64,000 bases of DNA. Origin: Methanothrix thermoacetophila PT (GTDB lineage: Archaea > Halobacteriota > Methanosarcinia > Methanotrichales > Methanotrichaceae). Both the position numbers and the translations under genes were made by a program. Below, one piece after another: positions 54,693 through 62,680 of the stretch. Below the pieces are notes generated by a model. The model saw nothing but the letters and a program-made list of their open reading frames with translations, did no database searches and was not told the DNA's origin. Numbering within the stretch: the stretch's first letter is position 1; the number at the start of each line of letters is the position of its first letter. The stretch spans positions 248,001 through 312,000 of the forward strand of contig NC_008553.1 in assembly GCF_000014945.1 (NCBI RefSeq). Direction: 5' to 3'.

Positions 54693-55481
54693 TCATGCGG
54701 CCAGGGCCTTGGTCCTGACCAGGTAGTCTATGAGGCACCTCCTAGTTATCATGCCAGCAAGGGTCCCGTCGCTATTGAGCACCGGAAGACCTCCACGGTT
54801 CTCCTCCAGGATGATCCTGCGGACCTCCTCAAGCGGCGTGTCCACATAGACGTACTTCACATCATGCGTCATCACATCAGATACCAGAAGGTTCTTTATC
54901 CTGGTCTCCTGCTGCCGCCATGAGACGAGATCGCGGAATGCTCTTAGAGCTCTTGCTATATCCCTCTCTGTGAGTATCCCCACGAGCTTTCCGCCATCGA
55001 GAACCGGAAGCCTTCCGATATCCCTGTCCATCATCATTCGTCTGGCGTGTATCAGCCTGTCTCGTGGGGAGACTGTCAGAGCGGAGCGCATTGCGTCCTT
55101 CGAGACCCCTGTGAGCTTGACGTTAGCAAGGATCTCCCTTGGTCTCACCCATCCAAGGATCTCGTCGTTCTGAGTGACCACAAGGACAGAGGTCTTCTGG
55201 AGCAGCAGTATCGCCTCCTCTACGCCCATCTCAGGGTGTACGGGAATCACAGCATCAAGTGTCGCAGCGGCCACGTGCAGTGAGGAAGCCGGCATTCCAA
55301 GCCGCCTTCTCGTGCCCAGAACCCTGGCGATCTGTCTCATCGTTATTATGCCGCCGAGCTTCCCGTTATTTGTCACGAGCAGCCTTCTGGTGCCATGCTT
55401 CTCCATCAAATCGAGCGCATGTCCCAGACGCTCAGATTTATCTATCGTTATCGGCGGGGTCATTATATCCTTGACCTGCAT
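54693..55481 (-). CDS. CBS-domain protein (four CBS domains)
   Basis: The 262-residue protein consists of four CBS domains. The first begins VKDIMTPPITIDKSERLGHA; later ones include GRLPVLDGGKLVGILTERDI and GLPVLNSDGTLAGMITRRCL. CBS pairs bind adenosine nucleotides or SAM. It is the last of five CBS genes, three bases after its neighbour, followed by a T run. Confidence 0.9.
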   Translation of the reverse strand: MQVKDIMTPPITIDKSERLGHALDLMEKHGTRRLLVTNNGKLGGIITMRQIARVLGTRRRLGMPASSLHVAAATLDAVIPVHPEMGVEEAILLLQKTSVLVVTQNDEILGWVRPREILANVKLTGVSKDAMRSALTVSPRDRLIHARRMMMDRDIGRLPVLDGGKLVGILTERDIARALRAFRDLVSWRQQETRIKNLLVSDVMTHDVKYVYVDTPLEEVRRIILEENRGGLPVLNSDGTLAGMITRRCLIDYLVRTKALAA

Positions 55482-55484
55482 GCC

Positions 55485-56333
55485 TCACCATCTCCCTATC
55501 TCCGCGACGATCTCTCTGGTGGAGAAGAAACCAACCATGCTATCGTTCTCGATTACAGGCATGCCGCATATGCTCTTCTCCACGAGAACCTTTGCATCGT
55601 CGACAGCTTTGTCATCAACACGCGCCGCAATGATCGGAGACGACATGATGTCCTCTGCGACAAGCGGCACCTGCTTTATGTACCTGTACTGCTTCCGTCC
55701 GGCTGTGCTCTCCTTCCTGGTCATCTTTATGCTCTTCATCTTCGGCTGGTCGAACGAATCGAAGATGCCCGCAAATGTCAGGTTAGACCTTGTTATGACT
55801 CCCACAGGCCGCATGTTGTCCTCGTAGACCAGAACCCTGCTCACCCCATGAAGATTCATCTGCTCAACGACATGCGCTATTGTGTGATGTCTGTGAACGC
55901 TGACCATGCCCTCAGCCATGAGATCCCCGACCTTCGAATCGAGGTTCTGCTGTGCAAAATACTTGAGCAGATCCCTGGAGGTTATTATGCCCACGAGCTC
56001 TCCGTCCTTTTCCACGGGGAGACCATCAATCTCGTTCTCCATCATGAGCTCCGCAGCCTGGGTGAGTGTTGCATCCGGGTATATCGTTATCGGGTTCTCG
56101 GTCATCACAAGCTGCACAGGGATTCTGTCGATCGGCCTCCTCCTCCATTCAGGTGCTGCCTGGGCGAGCCTGTTCGATATGTCGTACTTCGTGACTATTC
56201 CGACAAGCTTCCCCTTGTCCATAACAGGAAGCCTGCTTATGTCATGCTTGAACATCAGGTTCCTGGCCCTCTGGATGGGCTCATTCCTCTCCACCACCCA
56301 AACGGGTGTTGCCATGTAATCCTTAACTCTCAT
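55485..56333 (-). CDS. CBS-domain protein (four CBS domains)
   Basis: The 282-residue protein has four CBS domains: MRVKDYMATPVWVVERNEP; RLPVMDKGKLVGIVTKYD; GLPVEKDGELVGIITSRDLL; and PVIENDSMVGFFSTREIV. The stretch between the third and fourth domain (QPKMKSIKMTRKESTAGRK) is basic. Its start overlaps the previous gene's stop by four bases. Confidence 0.9.
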   Translation of the reverse strand: MRVKDYMATPVWVVERNEPIQRARNLMFKHDISRLPVMDKGKLVGIVTKYDISNRLAQAAPEWRRRPIDRIPVQLVMTENPITIYPDATLTQAAELMMENEIDGLPVEKDGELVGIITSRDLLKYFAQQNLDSKVGDLMAEGMVSVHRHHTIAHVVEQMNLHGVSRVLVYEDNMRPVGVITRSNLTFAGIFDSFDQPKMKSIKMTRKESTAGRKQYRYIKQVPLVAEDIMSSPIIAARVDDKAVDDAKVLVEKSICGMPVIENDSMVGFFSTREIVAEIGRW

Positions 56334-57292
56334 CTCGCAACTCCCCTATGCTCCGCCAAAGCCCTCAGGAAATCCCTCTCTGTTATGATCCCCACCATGG
56401 ATCCGCCCTCCATCACAGGCAGGGAGCCAACATCCTTCTCCACCATCAGGTTCGCAGCGTCCTTCAGCCTGGTCCTCGGGTCAGTCATTATTAAAGATCT
56501 CTTTATCAGACTCTTTATCGGCTGCTCCATCACTTCTCTTATATCTCCCGTTATGATCTTGCTGAACGCCTCTCCCGAGGCCATGTACTTCATGATGTCT
56601 GAGGCGGTTATGATCCCTGTCAGAATGCCATCCTGAATTATCGGAAGGCGCCTGAACCCCTTCTGCACTATCATCCTGGAGGTCTTCTCTATTGACATGC
56701 TGGCGGGGGCTGTAACCACATTCGGGCTCATGTAGTCGCTCACAGTCGTATCTATGTCGGTGTTTCTAACAACTTCAACGAAGTCCTCCTCTGTCACGAT
56801 CGCCTTTATCCTCGACCTCTCATCCACGATCGGAAGACCGCCCACGTTGCGCTCGTACATGATCCTCAGCGCCTCATCCACCGAAGCGGTATCCGGAGCC
56901 GAGATCAACTTCGTGCTCATGATCTCCCGTATCTCAGCATTGATGGCCGCCAGAATGTTGCCCTCGTACTTCTTTCTCACCAGGTTGTGCCTTATGCCCC
57001 CTCCAAGAAAGTCCACGATATCCACGCACGTCACGAATCCTAGAAGCCGGTTCGTGCCTGCGTCCGCTATCGGCAGCCTCCTGAAGCCGTAGCTGTTCAT
57101 TATCTTGATCGCGCCGATTATCGTTGTCGTGGGTGGGGCAGTGACAACCTCTGTGCTCGCTATGCTCAGAATATCCCCCTGGCGTCTCGCCACCCTCGAA
57201 TCGAACTCAACCGGTCCTCTGTCCATGCTGCCCGGAGGGACTGGTATCCCCTCGACCCTCTGATCCCCAATCCTGTGATCAACTCTCTTCAT
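56330..57292 (-). CDS. CBS-domain protein with N-terminal extension
   Basis: The 320-residue protein has about 40 extra residues at its start (RIGDQRVEGIPVPPGSMDRG) and then four CBS domains, with RRLPIADAGTNRLLGFVTCV, GLPIVDERSRIKAIVTEED, RRLPIIQDGILTGIITASDI and SLPVMEGGSMVGIITERDFL. ATG 57292 directly follows the stop of the preceding gene. The N-terminal extension could dock a partner. Confidence 0.9.
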   Translation of the reverse strand: MKRVDHRIGDQRVEGIPVPPGSMDRGPVEFDSRVARRQGDILSIASTEVVTAPPTTTIIGAIKIMNSYGFRRLPIADAGTNRLLGFVTCVDIVDFLGGGIRHNLVRKKYEGNILAAINAEIREIMSTKLISAPDTASVDEALRIMYERNVGGLPIVDERSRIKAIVTEEDFVEVVRNTDIDTTVSDYMSPNVVTAPASMSIEKTSRMIVQKGFRRLPIIQDGILTGIITASDIMKYMASGEAFSKIITGDIREVMEQPIKSLIKRSLIMTDPRTRLKDAANLMVEKDVGSLPVMEGGSMVGIITERDFLRALAEHRGVAR

Positions 57293-58078
57293 TCAAACAT
57301 CACCAAGGACCGCTTTAATAAGATCATACCTATCGACTATACCTACCAGCACATCATTCTCCACCACAGAGATGCGTCCGATGTCGTGCTTCAGCATCAC
57401 CTCCACCGCCTGCCTGAGCGGGGCGTCTCTCTTGATGCTGTACAGAGGAGTGCTCATCAGCTTCTCCACCCTGATCTTGGCGGTGTCCTTAGACCTGTAC
57501 ATGTCCTCCTTGCCCAGCCTGGCCCACCCCCTTTTCAGTATATCAAACCTGGTGATGATCCCGATGGGCCTCCCGGACTCATTCACCACCGGCAGACCCG
57601 TAATGTCCTCTTCAAGCATCCTGTCCCATACCTTCGATATCGGGTCGTCGGGCCTGGCGGTGATCACATCTCTGGACATGATGGCATCGACCGGCTTATC
57701 CGGAACCCTGCTGAGGTCGAGGTGTTTGAATATGTCCAGAAGGCTCACAACACCCCTGAGCATCCTGCTGGAAGGCGAGTCCACTACCGGGAGAAGCGTC
57801 ACCTTCTCCTGGAACATCAGCCTGGCCGCGTCCATCATATCCATCTCCTCGGTGATGAGAGGCACGCTGACAGTGAATCCCGCCACAGTGACGTTCGACC
57901 TTGTGGAGGTTATCCTGAGCATATCCTGGTTTGTCACGATGCCGATGACGCGACCCTCTGGGTCTATGACGGGAAGTCCGCGCACATGGTTATCCCTTAT
58001 GAGCTGGCGCGCCCTGGTCGCAAAATCTGTCTTCTCCACATAAAGTGGATCCCTGGACATAATATCAGCTACTATCAT
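57293..58078 (-). CDS. CBS-domain protein (four CBS domains)
   Basis: The 261-residue protein has four CBS domains starting IVADIMSRDPLYVEKTD, with GLPVIDPEGRVIGIVTNQD, TLLPVVDSPSSRMLRGVVS, GLPVVNESGRPIGIITRFD and ISVVENDVLVGIVDRYDLI. The next gene begins one base after its stop. Confidence 0.9.
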   Translation of the reverse strand: MIVADIMSRDPLYVEKTDFATRARQLIRDNHVRGLPVIDPEGRVIGIVTNQDMLRITSTRSNVTVAGFTVSVPLITEEMDMMDAARLMFQEKVTLLPVVDSPSSRMLRGVVSLLDIFKHLDLSRVPDKPVDAIMSRDVITARPDDPISKVWDRMLEEDITGLPVVNESGRPIGIITRFDILKRGWARLGKEDMYRSKDTAKIRVEKLMSTPLYSIKRDAPLRQAVEVMLKHDIGRISVVENDVLVGIVDRYDLIKAVLGDV

Positions 58079-58126
58079 TGTCGCTCCCCATCCAGAATGC
58101 CTGACAATAATCCGAAGCAGAGAATA

Positions 58127-58684
58127 TCATCTGCTGATATCTCGACAGCTCCAACAGAGCATCTCCCCATCAACAGAGACCAGAGAGTCTGAAAGCTGAC
58201 CACATCGCTCGCATATCCCCCTGACCATCTCGCTTGGCTCCTGAAAATGCACACTTTCCCTGTGCATCTCTATAAGATCCGCCAGAATATCATTCAATCC
58301 GAGAGATGCACCGGAGACAAGATCCGTGTCGGTGATTATTCCCACAAGTTTGCCATCATCGGAGATGACCGGGAGCCGCTTTACGCCGGATTTCAGCATG
58401 AGCTCGGCAGCATCACGGAGGCTTGCGTCCGGGTGGATCTTGATGAGCGGTGAGTTCATGACGTCCCCCACCCTCGACTTTCTGGGATCCTCAGCTCTGG
58501 CGACTACTTTCTTCACGAGATCCCGCTCGGTTATAATTCCTATGGGTTTTGCACCCTGAACCACAATCAGACTGCCAACATTGGCAGAGATCATCCTGTT
58601 TGCAGCATCAAGCACATCTGTATCTGCATCGACTGTCAGCACCGGGCGGCTCATGATCTCTCGCACACGCATCGTAGTCTCCAT
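58127..58684 (-). CDS. CBS-domain protein with C-terminal zinc ribbon
   Basis: The 185-residue protein has two CBS domains (VREIMSRPVLTVDADTD; RLPVISDDGKLVGIITDTDL) and a C-terminal zinc-ribbon-like CERCGQLSD...CWSC. CBS pairs bind adenosine ligands; the ribbon may bind nucleic acid or protein, making this the likely regulator among the five. It is first in the cluster; GGAGG lies seven bases before ATG 58684. Confidence 0.9.
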   Translation of the reverse strand: METTMRVREIMSRPVLTVDADTDVLDAANRMISANVGSLIVVQGAKPIGIITERDLVKKVVARAEDPRKSRVGDVMNSPLIKIHPDASLRDAAELMLKSGVKRLPVISDDGKLVGIITDTDLVSGASLGLNDILADLIEMHRESVHFQEPSEMVRGICERCGQLSDSLVSVDGEMLCWSCRDISR

Positions 58685-58747
58685 CGCCTTAACCTCCGTT
58701 TCTTCATACTCTATAATTCCACATCCAAATTCTTAGCGATCTCAACC

Positions 58748-58784
58748 TATAAAAGAGTCTCTGTGTATCAGCAGATGTGATACA
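58748..58784 (-). promoter_or_regulatory. promoter and operator-like dyad of the CBS cluster
   Basis: CTTTTATAGG on the minus strand (58748-58757) is a TATA box 64 bases before the first CBS start codon. Just upstream of it is the perfect dyad TGTATCA-GCAGATG-TGATACA (58764-58784), placed like an activator or repressor site next to the BRE. Confidence 0.6.
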
Positions 58785-58884
58785 TATGGCTCTGCTGTGA
58801 CGGTCGAAACCATCTGCTCCTCTAGGCCACCTACCTCTCCCAAAAACTGCGCACCATGGATGCTGCGGCATCTCTGCTATGAGA

Positions 58885-59373
58885 TCATCTGCCACGCACA
58901 TGCTGCAATATATGCTCAAGCTCCTGAAGGATGAGCTCGATCCCGAGGGACGCAGCTGCCGGGGATCCCGGTATGGCGAACACCGGTACGCCGCTGATGA
59001 TGCCTGCTGATGCCCTTGTGAGCATCACCCGCGTGCCGACCTGCTCCATGCTCTTAAGCCTGAAGATCTCTCCGAAACCTGGAATGCTCTTCTCAACAAG
59101 CGGCTCGATCGCCTCTATTGTGAGATCGCTCGGAGACAGGCCGGTGCCCCCACAGAATATCACAGCGTCGCTCTTCCTCTCGATGCTCTCGAGCAGAGCA
59201 ATGCGTACAGGCATAACACCATCTGGGATCAGCCTGTACCTGAAATCGTGACCTGATGCGGTTATCTTTTCGACTATCGCTTTCCCTGAAACATCCTCAG
59301 CATCATCCGGCCCGGACACAGCACCGTACTGCATGAAGCGCGAGGTGCTGACTGTGATCGAATCGATGATCAT
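58885..59373 (-). CDS. moaB: MoaB/Mog-family molybdopterin biosynthesis protein
   Basis: The 162-residue protein has the MoCF-binding motif AVIFCGGTGLSPSDLTIEA and VFAIPGSPAAASLGIELIL at the end. It adenylates molybdopterin so that Mo or W can be inserted, needed for formylmethanofuran dehydrogenase and other enzymes. It is upstream of the CBS cluster on the same strand but separated by 200 bases with its own promoter space. Confidence 0.9.
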   Translation of the reverse strand: MIIDSITVSTSRFMQYGAVSGPDDAEDVSGKAIVEKITASGHDFRYRLIPDGVMPVRIALLESIERKSDAVIFCGGTGLSPSDLTIEAIEPLVEKSIPGFGEIFRLKSMEQVGTRVMLTRASAGIISGVPVFAIPGSPAAASLGIELILQELEHILQHVRGR

Positions 59374-59421
59374 CAGATGGAGGCAGATGTGAAACCATAA
59401 ATCCGTTTCGATACGCTCGAC

Positions 59422-59509
59422 GGACGTGTCCGAATGAGGATAGGTGTATCCGACCTGCAGAATGCAGTAGGTCCAAATTTCTGGCCTCGACTCTAATCCG
59501 GACAGGTCC
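59422..59509 (-). mobile_element. MITE-like element, reverse orientation, perfect target duplication
   Basis: An 88-base element whose reverse complement follows the consensus (GGACCTGTCCGGATTAGAG ... CTCATTCGGACACGTCC). It is flanked by CGCTCGAC at 59414-59421 and again at 59510-59517, an exact 8-base duplication. It is between moaB and the small ORF at 59701. Confidence 0.88.
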
Positions 59510-59589
59510 CGCTCGACATATGGTTTAACAGGACCGACGACAACCTCCGGGAACCGATTTGGTATCTGCCACCTATGTGCATCTCTGGC

Positions 59590-59685
59590 GTGAAAACGTA
59601 GATGTATGATCGCCGCTCACCGGCCACCACATACGATGCGCTACCAACCCTGGCCCGTCGAGTGAAAACGTAGATATACGATCGC
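59590..59685. repeat. degenerate 24-bp repeat pair with 48-bp spacer
   Basis: GTGAAAACGTAGATGTATGA plus TCGC at 59590-59613 recurs with two changes at 59662-59685, a period of 72. The second copy lies 15 bases before the ATG of the small gene at 59701. It is shorter and more diverged than the other repeat-spacer-repeat loci, and might instead be a pair of binding sites. Confidence 0.5.
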
Positions 59686-59700
59686 TCCGCAGCGAATCTC

Positions 59701-59946
59701 ATGATTAGCCAGATAGAGCAGGCCATTGAAGGATTTGAAAAGATGAGCGCTGATAAGAGAAGTGCCATGCGCGGGATTCTGCAGAGGTACGTCGAGGGGG
59801 ATATGGGGCTCGATGAGGCATATTACGAGCTTCTGGACACGGGTCTGATCCCCATGCCGAGCAGGTGTGCCATGAAGCCGAAGGTCGCGTCTGAGGGCGA
59901 TGAGGCCAGGCTGAAGGATATGATAAAAGCAAGGATACTGCAGTGA
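59701..59946 (+). CDS. small acidic/helical hypothetical protein, 81 residues
   Basis: The 81-residue, mostly helical protein begins MISQIEQAIEGFEKMSADKR and includes YVEGDMGLDEAYYELLDTGLI. I do not recognise it. It has no membrane segment or metal motif. It is single, with a repeat pair and a MITE upstream, and its stop codon lies in the first arm of a large stem at 59943-60031. Confidence 0.6.
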   Translation: MISQIEQAIEGFEKMSADKRSAMRGILQRYVEGDMGLDEAYYELLDTGLIPMPSRCAMKPKVASEGDEARLKDMIKARILQ

Positions 59947-60031
59947 GAGGATAGAGGTATGGTATTCTCCCAGAGCGAAGGCGCGGGAGCCTTCCACTCC
60001 AAAGCTGCCCGAAGCGCGACCATCCTCTCAC
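59943..60031. terminator. long stem between convergent genes
   Basis: GTGAGAGGAT (59943-59952, containing the upstream gene's stop) pairs perfectly with ATCCTCTCAC (60022-60031). Inside it ATGGT and ACC/ACCAT-type pairing continue next to a six-base bulge. The 69-base loop is GC-rich with further GGGAG/CTCC pairing. It is probably a structured 3' end or a small RNA. Confidence 0.45.
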
Positions 60032-60069
60032 GCCTCTAAATCTATGAACATGCGCCGGGGATTACGCTC

Positions 60070-60366
60070 TTACGCACCCCCTTCCAGGGCCTTCAGCTTC
60101 GTGTCTATCGATATCACCTTGTCCAGTCTGTAGTCTATTGTCACAGTGGTTATCACCCTCTGCACCTCCATGTCGGTCAGTATCTTGTTCGCCCTCTCGA
60201 CGATCATGCAGACCTGCTCGATCGATTCTGCCTCTATTGTTGTGGACATCGCCCCCGGCACGAATCTGATGCCCGAATTTCTCAACATCTCATGCACCGC
60301 ACGGATGTACCTACCGGCGCTTGTGCCCGCGCCCATGGGTATCACGCTGAATTCAGCAACTATCAT
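60070..60366 (-). CDS. UPF0045/MTH1187-family thiamine-binding protein
   Basis: The 98-residue ferredoxin-like protein begins MIVAEFSVIPMGAGTS and has RFVPGAMSTTIEA and TVTIDYRLDK. MTH1187-type proteins bind hydroxymethylpyrimidine/thiamine and form tetramers; they may serve thiamine uptake or sensing. It lies beside tRNA-Val and is convergent with the small ORF. Confidence 0.87.
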   Translation of the reverse strand: MIVAEFSVIPMGAGTSAGRYIRAVHEMLRNSGIRFVPGAMSTTIEAESIEQVCMIVERANKILTDMEVQRVITTVTIDYRLDKVISIDTKLKALEGGA

Positions 60367-60430
60367 GATAATAAACAGGATGCCATCCTATAGAAATATT
60401 TTGAGATGCCGGATGATATGATTGTGACGA

Positions 60431-60504
60431 TGGGCCCGACGCGATTCGAACGCGTGATCCCCGCCGTGTAAGGGCGATGTCATGACCACCTAGACCACGG
60501 GCCC
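60431..60504 (-). tRNA. tRNA-Val (anticodon TAC)
   Basis: The minus strand folds as a full cloverleaf: acceptor GGGCCCG/CGGGCCC, D arm GTCTAGGTGGTCATGAC, anticodon stem TCGCC/GGCGG with loop CTTACAC (anticodon TAC, Val GTA codons) and T arm with GTTCGAATC. The discriminator base is A; CCA is not encoded. AATGTATATG just upstream is TATA-like. Confidence 0.95.
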
Positions 60505-60538
60505 TACCGCCACCTCATATACATTTTGGTATTAGACA

Positions 60539-62080
60539 CTATCGCTTGCTCTTCGTGCGAATGTACATGCCGGTCATTGTCTCATCCAGCACATCCGCAG
60601 GAGGTGATCTGGTCAGAAGGCTCACCACCACCATGGCTGCTATCGAGAGAAGAAATCCATAGAAGCTGAAGTGCACTGGAAGAGGTGAGACGAACCAGTG
60701 GTACCACCCTGCCACAAGCGCCCCGATGAGTCCCAGAGACATGGAGGCTATCGCACCCTCCCTTGTCGCCCTCCTCCAGTAGAGACCTGAAAGTATCGGC
60801 ACCACGAACGTGGCGAGCATTATGCCTATCCCCATCCATATCAGGAATGCCAAAAGCTCCGGTGGCTTCCTCCAGGCCAGGATCAGCGTCAGTATCACAG
60901 AGAAGACTATCGCCAGTCTGCTAACCAGAGTTATGCTTCTATCCGAGGCTTTTTTGTTGAAGAACATCTTATAGATGTCCCATCCAACATAGCTGCCTAT
61001 GGTGAGCATGAGCCTGTCAGTGGTGGACATCACAGCAGAGAGCACGATCACAGCGACCAGCGGGCCTGCGGTATGGGGGAATATGTGCATCGCTGCAACA
61101 ACGAATGCGTAATCCTGTGCGTTGGATACGTTTGTGGGAAGCGCAATCATCCCCTCCTCCACCATCACCCTCGACGCAAAACCTGAGATCTTGATGAGGT
61201 ACATCACGATGAGGTACAGAACAAACGCAGCAAGCGGTGACCACTTGAAGAAGCTTCGACTTCTGGCCGATAGGACGTTGTTTATAACATGGGGAGCACT
61301 CGCGAGCCCGAACGTGAGCAGGAAGAAGAATGATACCAGGTACATCGGTGTCAGAAAGGCGTATTTCGCATATGGTGGGTGCATCTGCGGGTACCATATC
61401 TTCACGTAGTTTGGATCTATGCCTGCAAGGACGTTGTTGACATGTGTGAGACCTCCAGCTGACTGGATGATGAAGGGTGATACGATAAGGACTCCAATCA
61501 GTATCATCAACCCCTGTACAAGCGAGATCCAGGCGATAGCGTAGAGCCCGCCCAGGATCGTGTATATCATCACTATTATGGCGCCGATAAGCAGCGCATC
61601 AGTGTATGAGATCTTGAGCATCCAGCTCAGGACCATGCTTATGGCGACGTACTGCCCCACCAGGTAAATCAGCGATACAAGTATCCCAGCCACAGCGGAA
61701 AGCCCGCGCAGACCGCGCTGGCTGTAGAACCTCTGCGCCAGGTAGTCCTGTATGGTGATGTATCCCATCCGCTCGGAGATGGCATGGAGCTTCGTCCCGT
61801 ACACCAGAATGACAAATGCCGCGCTCAACGGCACGAAGATCTGCTCCCAGATCGTGGGCCATCCTCCTATGTATCCCAATCCGCTTGTCCCGAGTATCGT
61901 CATTCCACTGCATATGCTTGCCACTATCATCAGTGTGAGCAACCAGAAGCCGAGGTTCCTTCCCGCAACTATGAAGTCCTCAGAGGATTTGACCTTCTTG
62001 GATGCCCATGCTCCTATGGCGAGAAGACCCACCAGATACAGGCCGAGAATGATTGCCATATTGAAGTCCATCAGCTCCAC
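60539..62080 (-). CDS. sodium:solute symporter (SSS family)
   Basis: The 513-residue transporter has about 13 membrane segments and the SSS pattern: AIGAWASKKVKSSEDFIVAGRNL near the start, GLGYIGGWPTIWEQI, and YTILGGLYAIAWISLVQG (signature region). Members import acetate, proline, pantothenate and others with sodium; in this organism acetate is a reasonable guess but unproven. Translation starts at GTG 62080, which overlaps the stop of a 31-codon ORF, so the two are translated together. Confidence 0.88.
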   Translation of the reverse strand: MELMDFNMAIILGLYLVGLLAIGAWASKKVKSSEDFIVAGRNLGFWLLTLMIVASICSGMTILGTSGLGYIGGWPTIWEQIFVPLSAAFVILVYGTKLHAISERMGYITIQDYLAQRFYSQRGLRGLSAVAGILVSLIYLVGQYVAISMVLSWMLKISYTDALLIGAIIVMIYTILGGLYAIAWISLVQGLMILIGVLIVSPFIIQSAGGLTHVNNVLAGIDPNYVKIWYPQMHPPYAKYAFLTPMYLVSFFFLLTFGLASAPHVINNVLSARSRSFFKWSPLAAFVLYLIVMYLIKISGFASRVMVEEGMIALPTNVSNAQDYAFVVAAMHIFPHTAGPLVAVIVLSAVMSTTDRLMLTIGSYVGWDIYKMFFNKKASDRSITLVSRLAIVFSVILTLILAWRKPPELLAFLIWMGIGIMLATFVVPILSGLYWRRATREGAIASMSLGLIGALVAGWYHWFVSPLPVHFSFYGFLLSIAAMVVVSLLTRSPPADVLDETMTGMYIRTKSKR

Positions 62081-62166
62081 CTCAACGCCCAGCCCAGGAG
62101 AACGAGAGTTATGATGCCAGGCACCATTGTTACTGCGATAAGAGTCTCAGTTGGCAGACCGAACAA
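62071..62166 (-). CDS. symporter small accessory protein (31 residues)
   Basis: From TTG 62166, with GGAGGAG six bases upstream, a 31-codon frame encodes one membrane helix (LIAVTMVPGIITLVLLGWAL) ending RWS. Its stop overlaps the symporter's GTG start by ten bases. A TATA box (CCTTTATATG, 62211-62220) would start RNA near 62188, which fits this start better than ATG 62190 or 62205. Small proteins of this type precede SSS genes in other archaea. Confidence 0.75.
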   Translation of the reverse strand: MFGLPTETLIAVTMVPGIITLVLLGWALRWS

Positions 62167-62210
62167 AGATATCTCCTCCCTCTGATGCATGATAGCGTGC
62201 TTCATTGTGG

Positions 62211-62220
62211 CATATAAAGG
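62211..62220 (-). promoter_or_regulatory. TATA box of the symporter unit
   Basis: CCTTTATATG on the minus strand; the expected start point near 62188 lies about 20 bases before the small ORF. Upstream, 62270-62400 is very AT-rich, followed by 280 bases (62400-62680) without a supported gene or RNA. Confidence 0.6.
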
Positions 62221-62680
62221 TGGCGTGTGAAGCACGCAGCATTTGAATGTATGCTGTGGTTTGCAGTAAAAACCATGATAAATGATCGATTTATTGATGG
62301 ACGTTTTATTATTAGTATTGATGTATTATCTTGATCTTCAATGTGCTATTTCATCGGTGATCGGGTAGCGCATAACAATAAAATACATACTGGTGCATGA
62401 GGTCGGCGGCTGTGCTGTATCGTTGGGCACAGGGCAGTGTGACGAATTCGCTGTAAATGATGTCGTCTCAAAATTCCCATGCGTATTGATTTATGTGGAT
62501 TGTTATTTCCGCGCAGAATCGATGCAGATCAGTATCGTTGCTCAAATAGTTTCGAGACGATCTCAATTAAAAACCGATCGGTATGCATTGCACCAGCATG
62601 AGGTCAATTTACAGCAAATTAAACACACCACCGAGCTCAGCCAGATATGACCCTTGTGAGGTCACGTGGCATTCTGCCTG

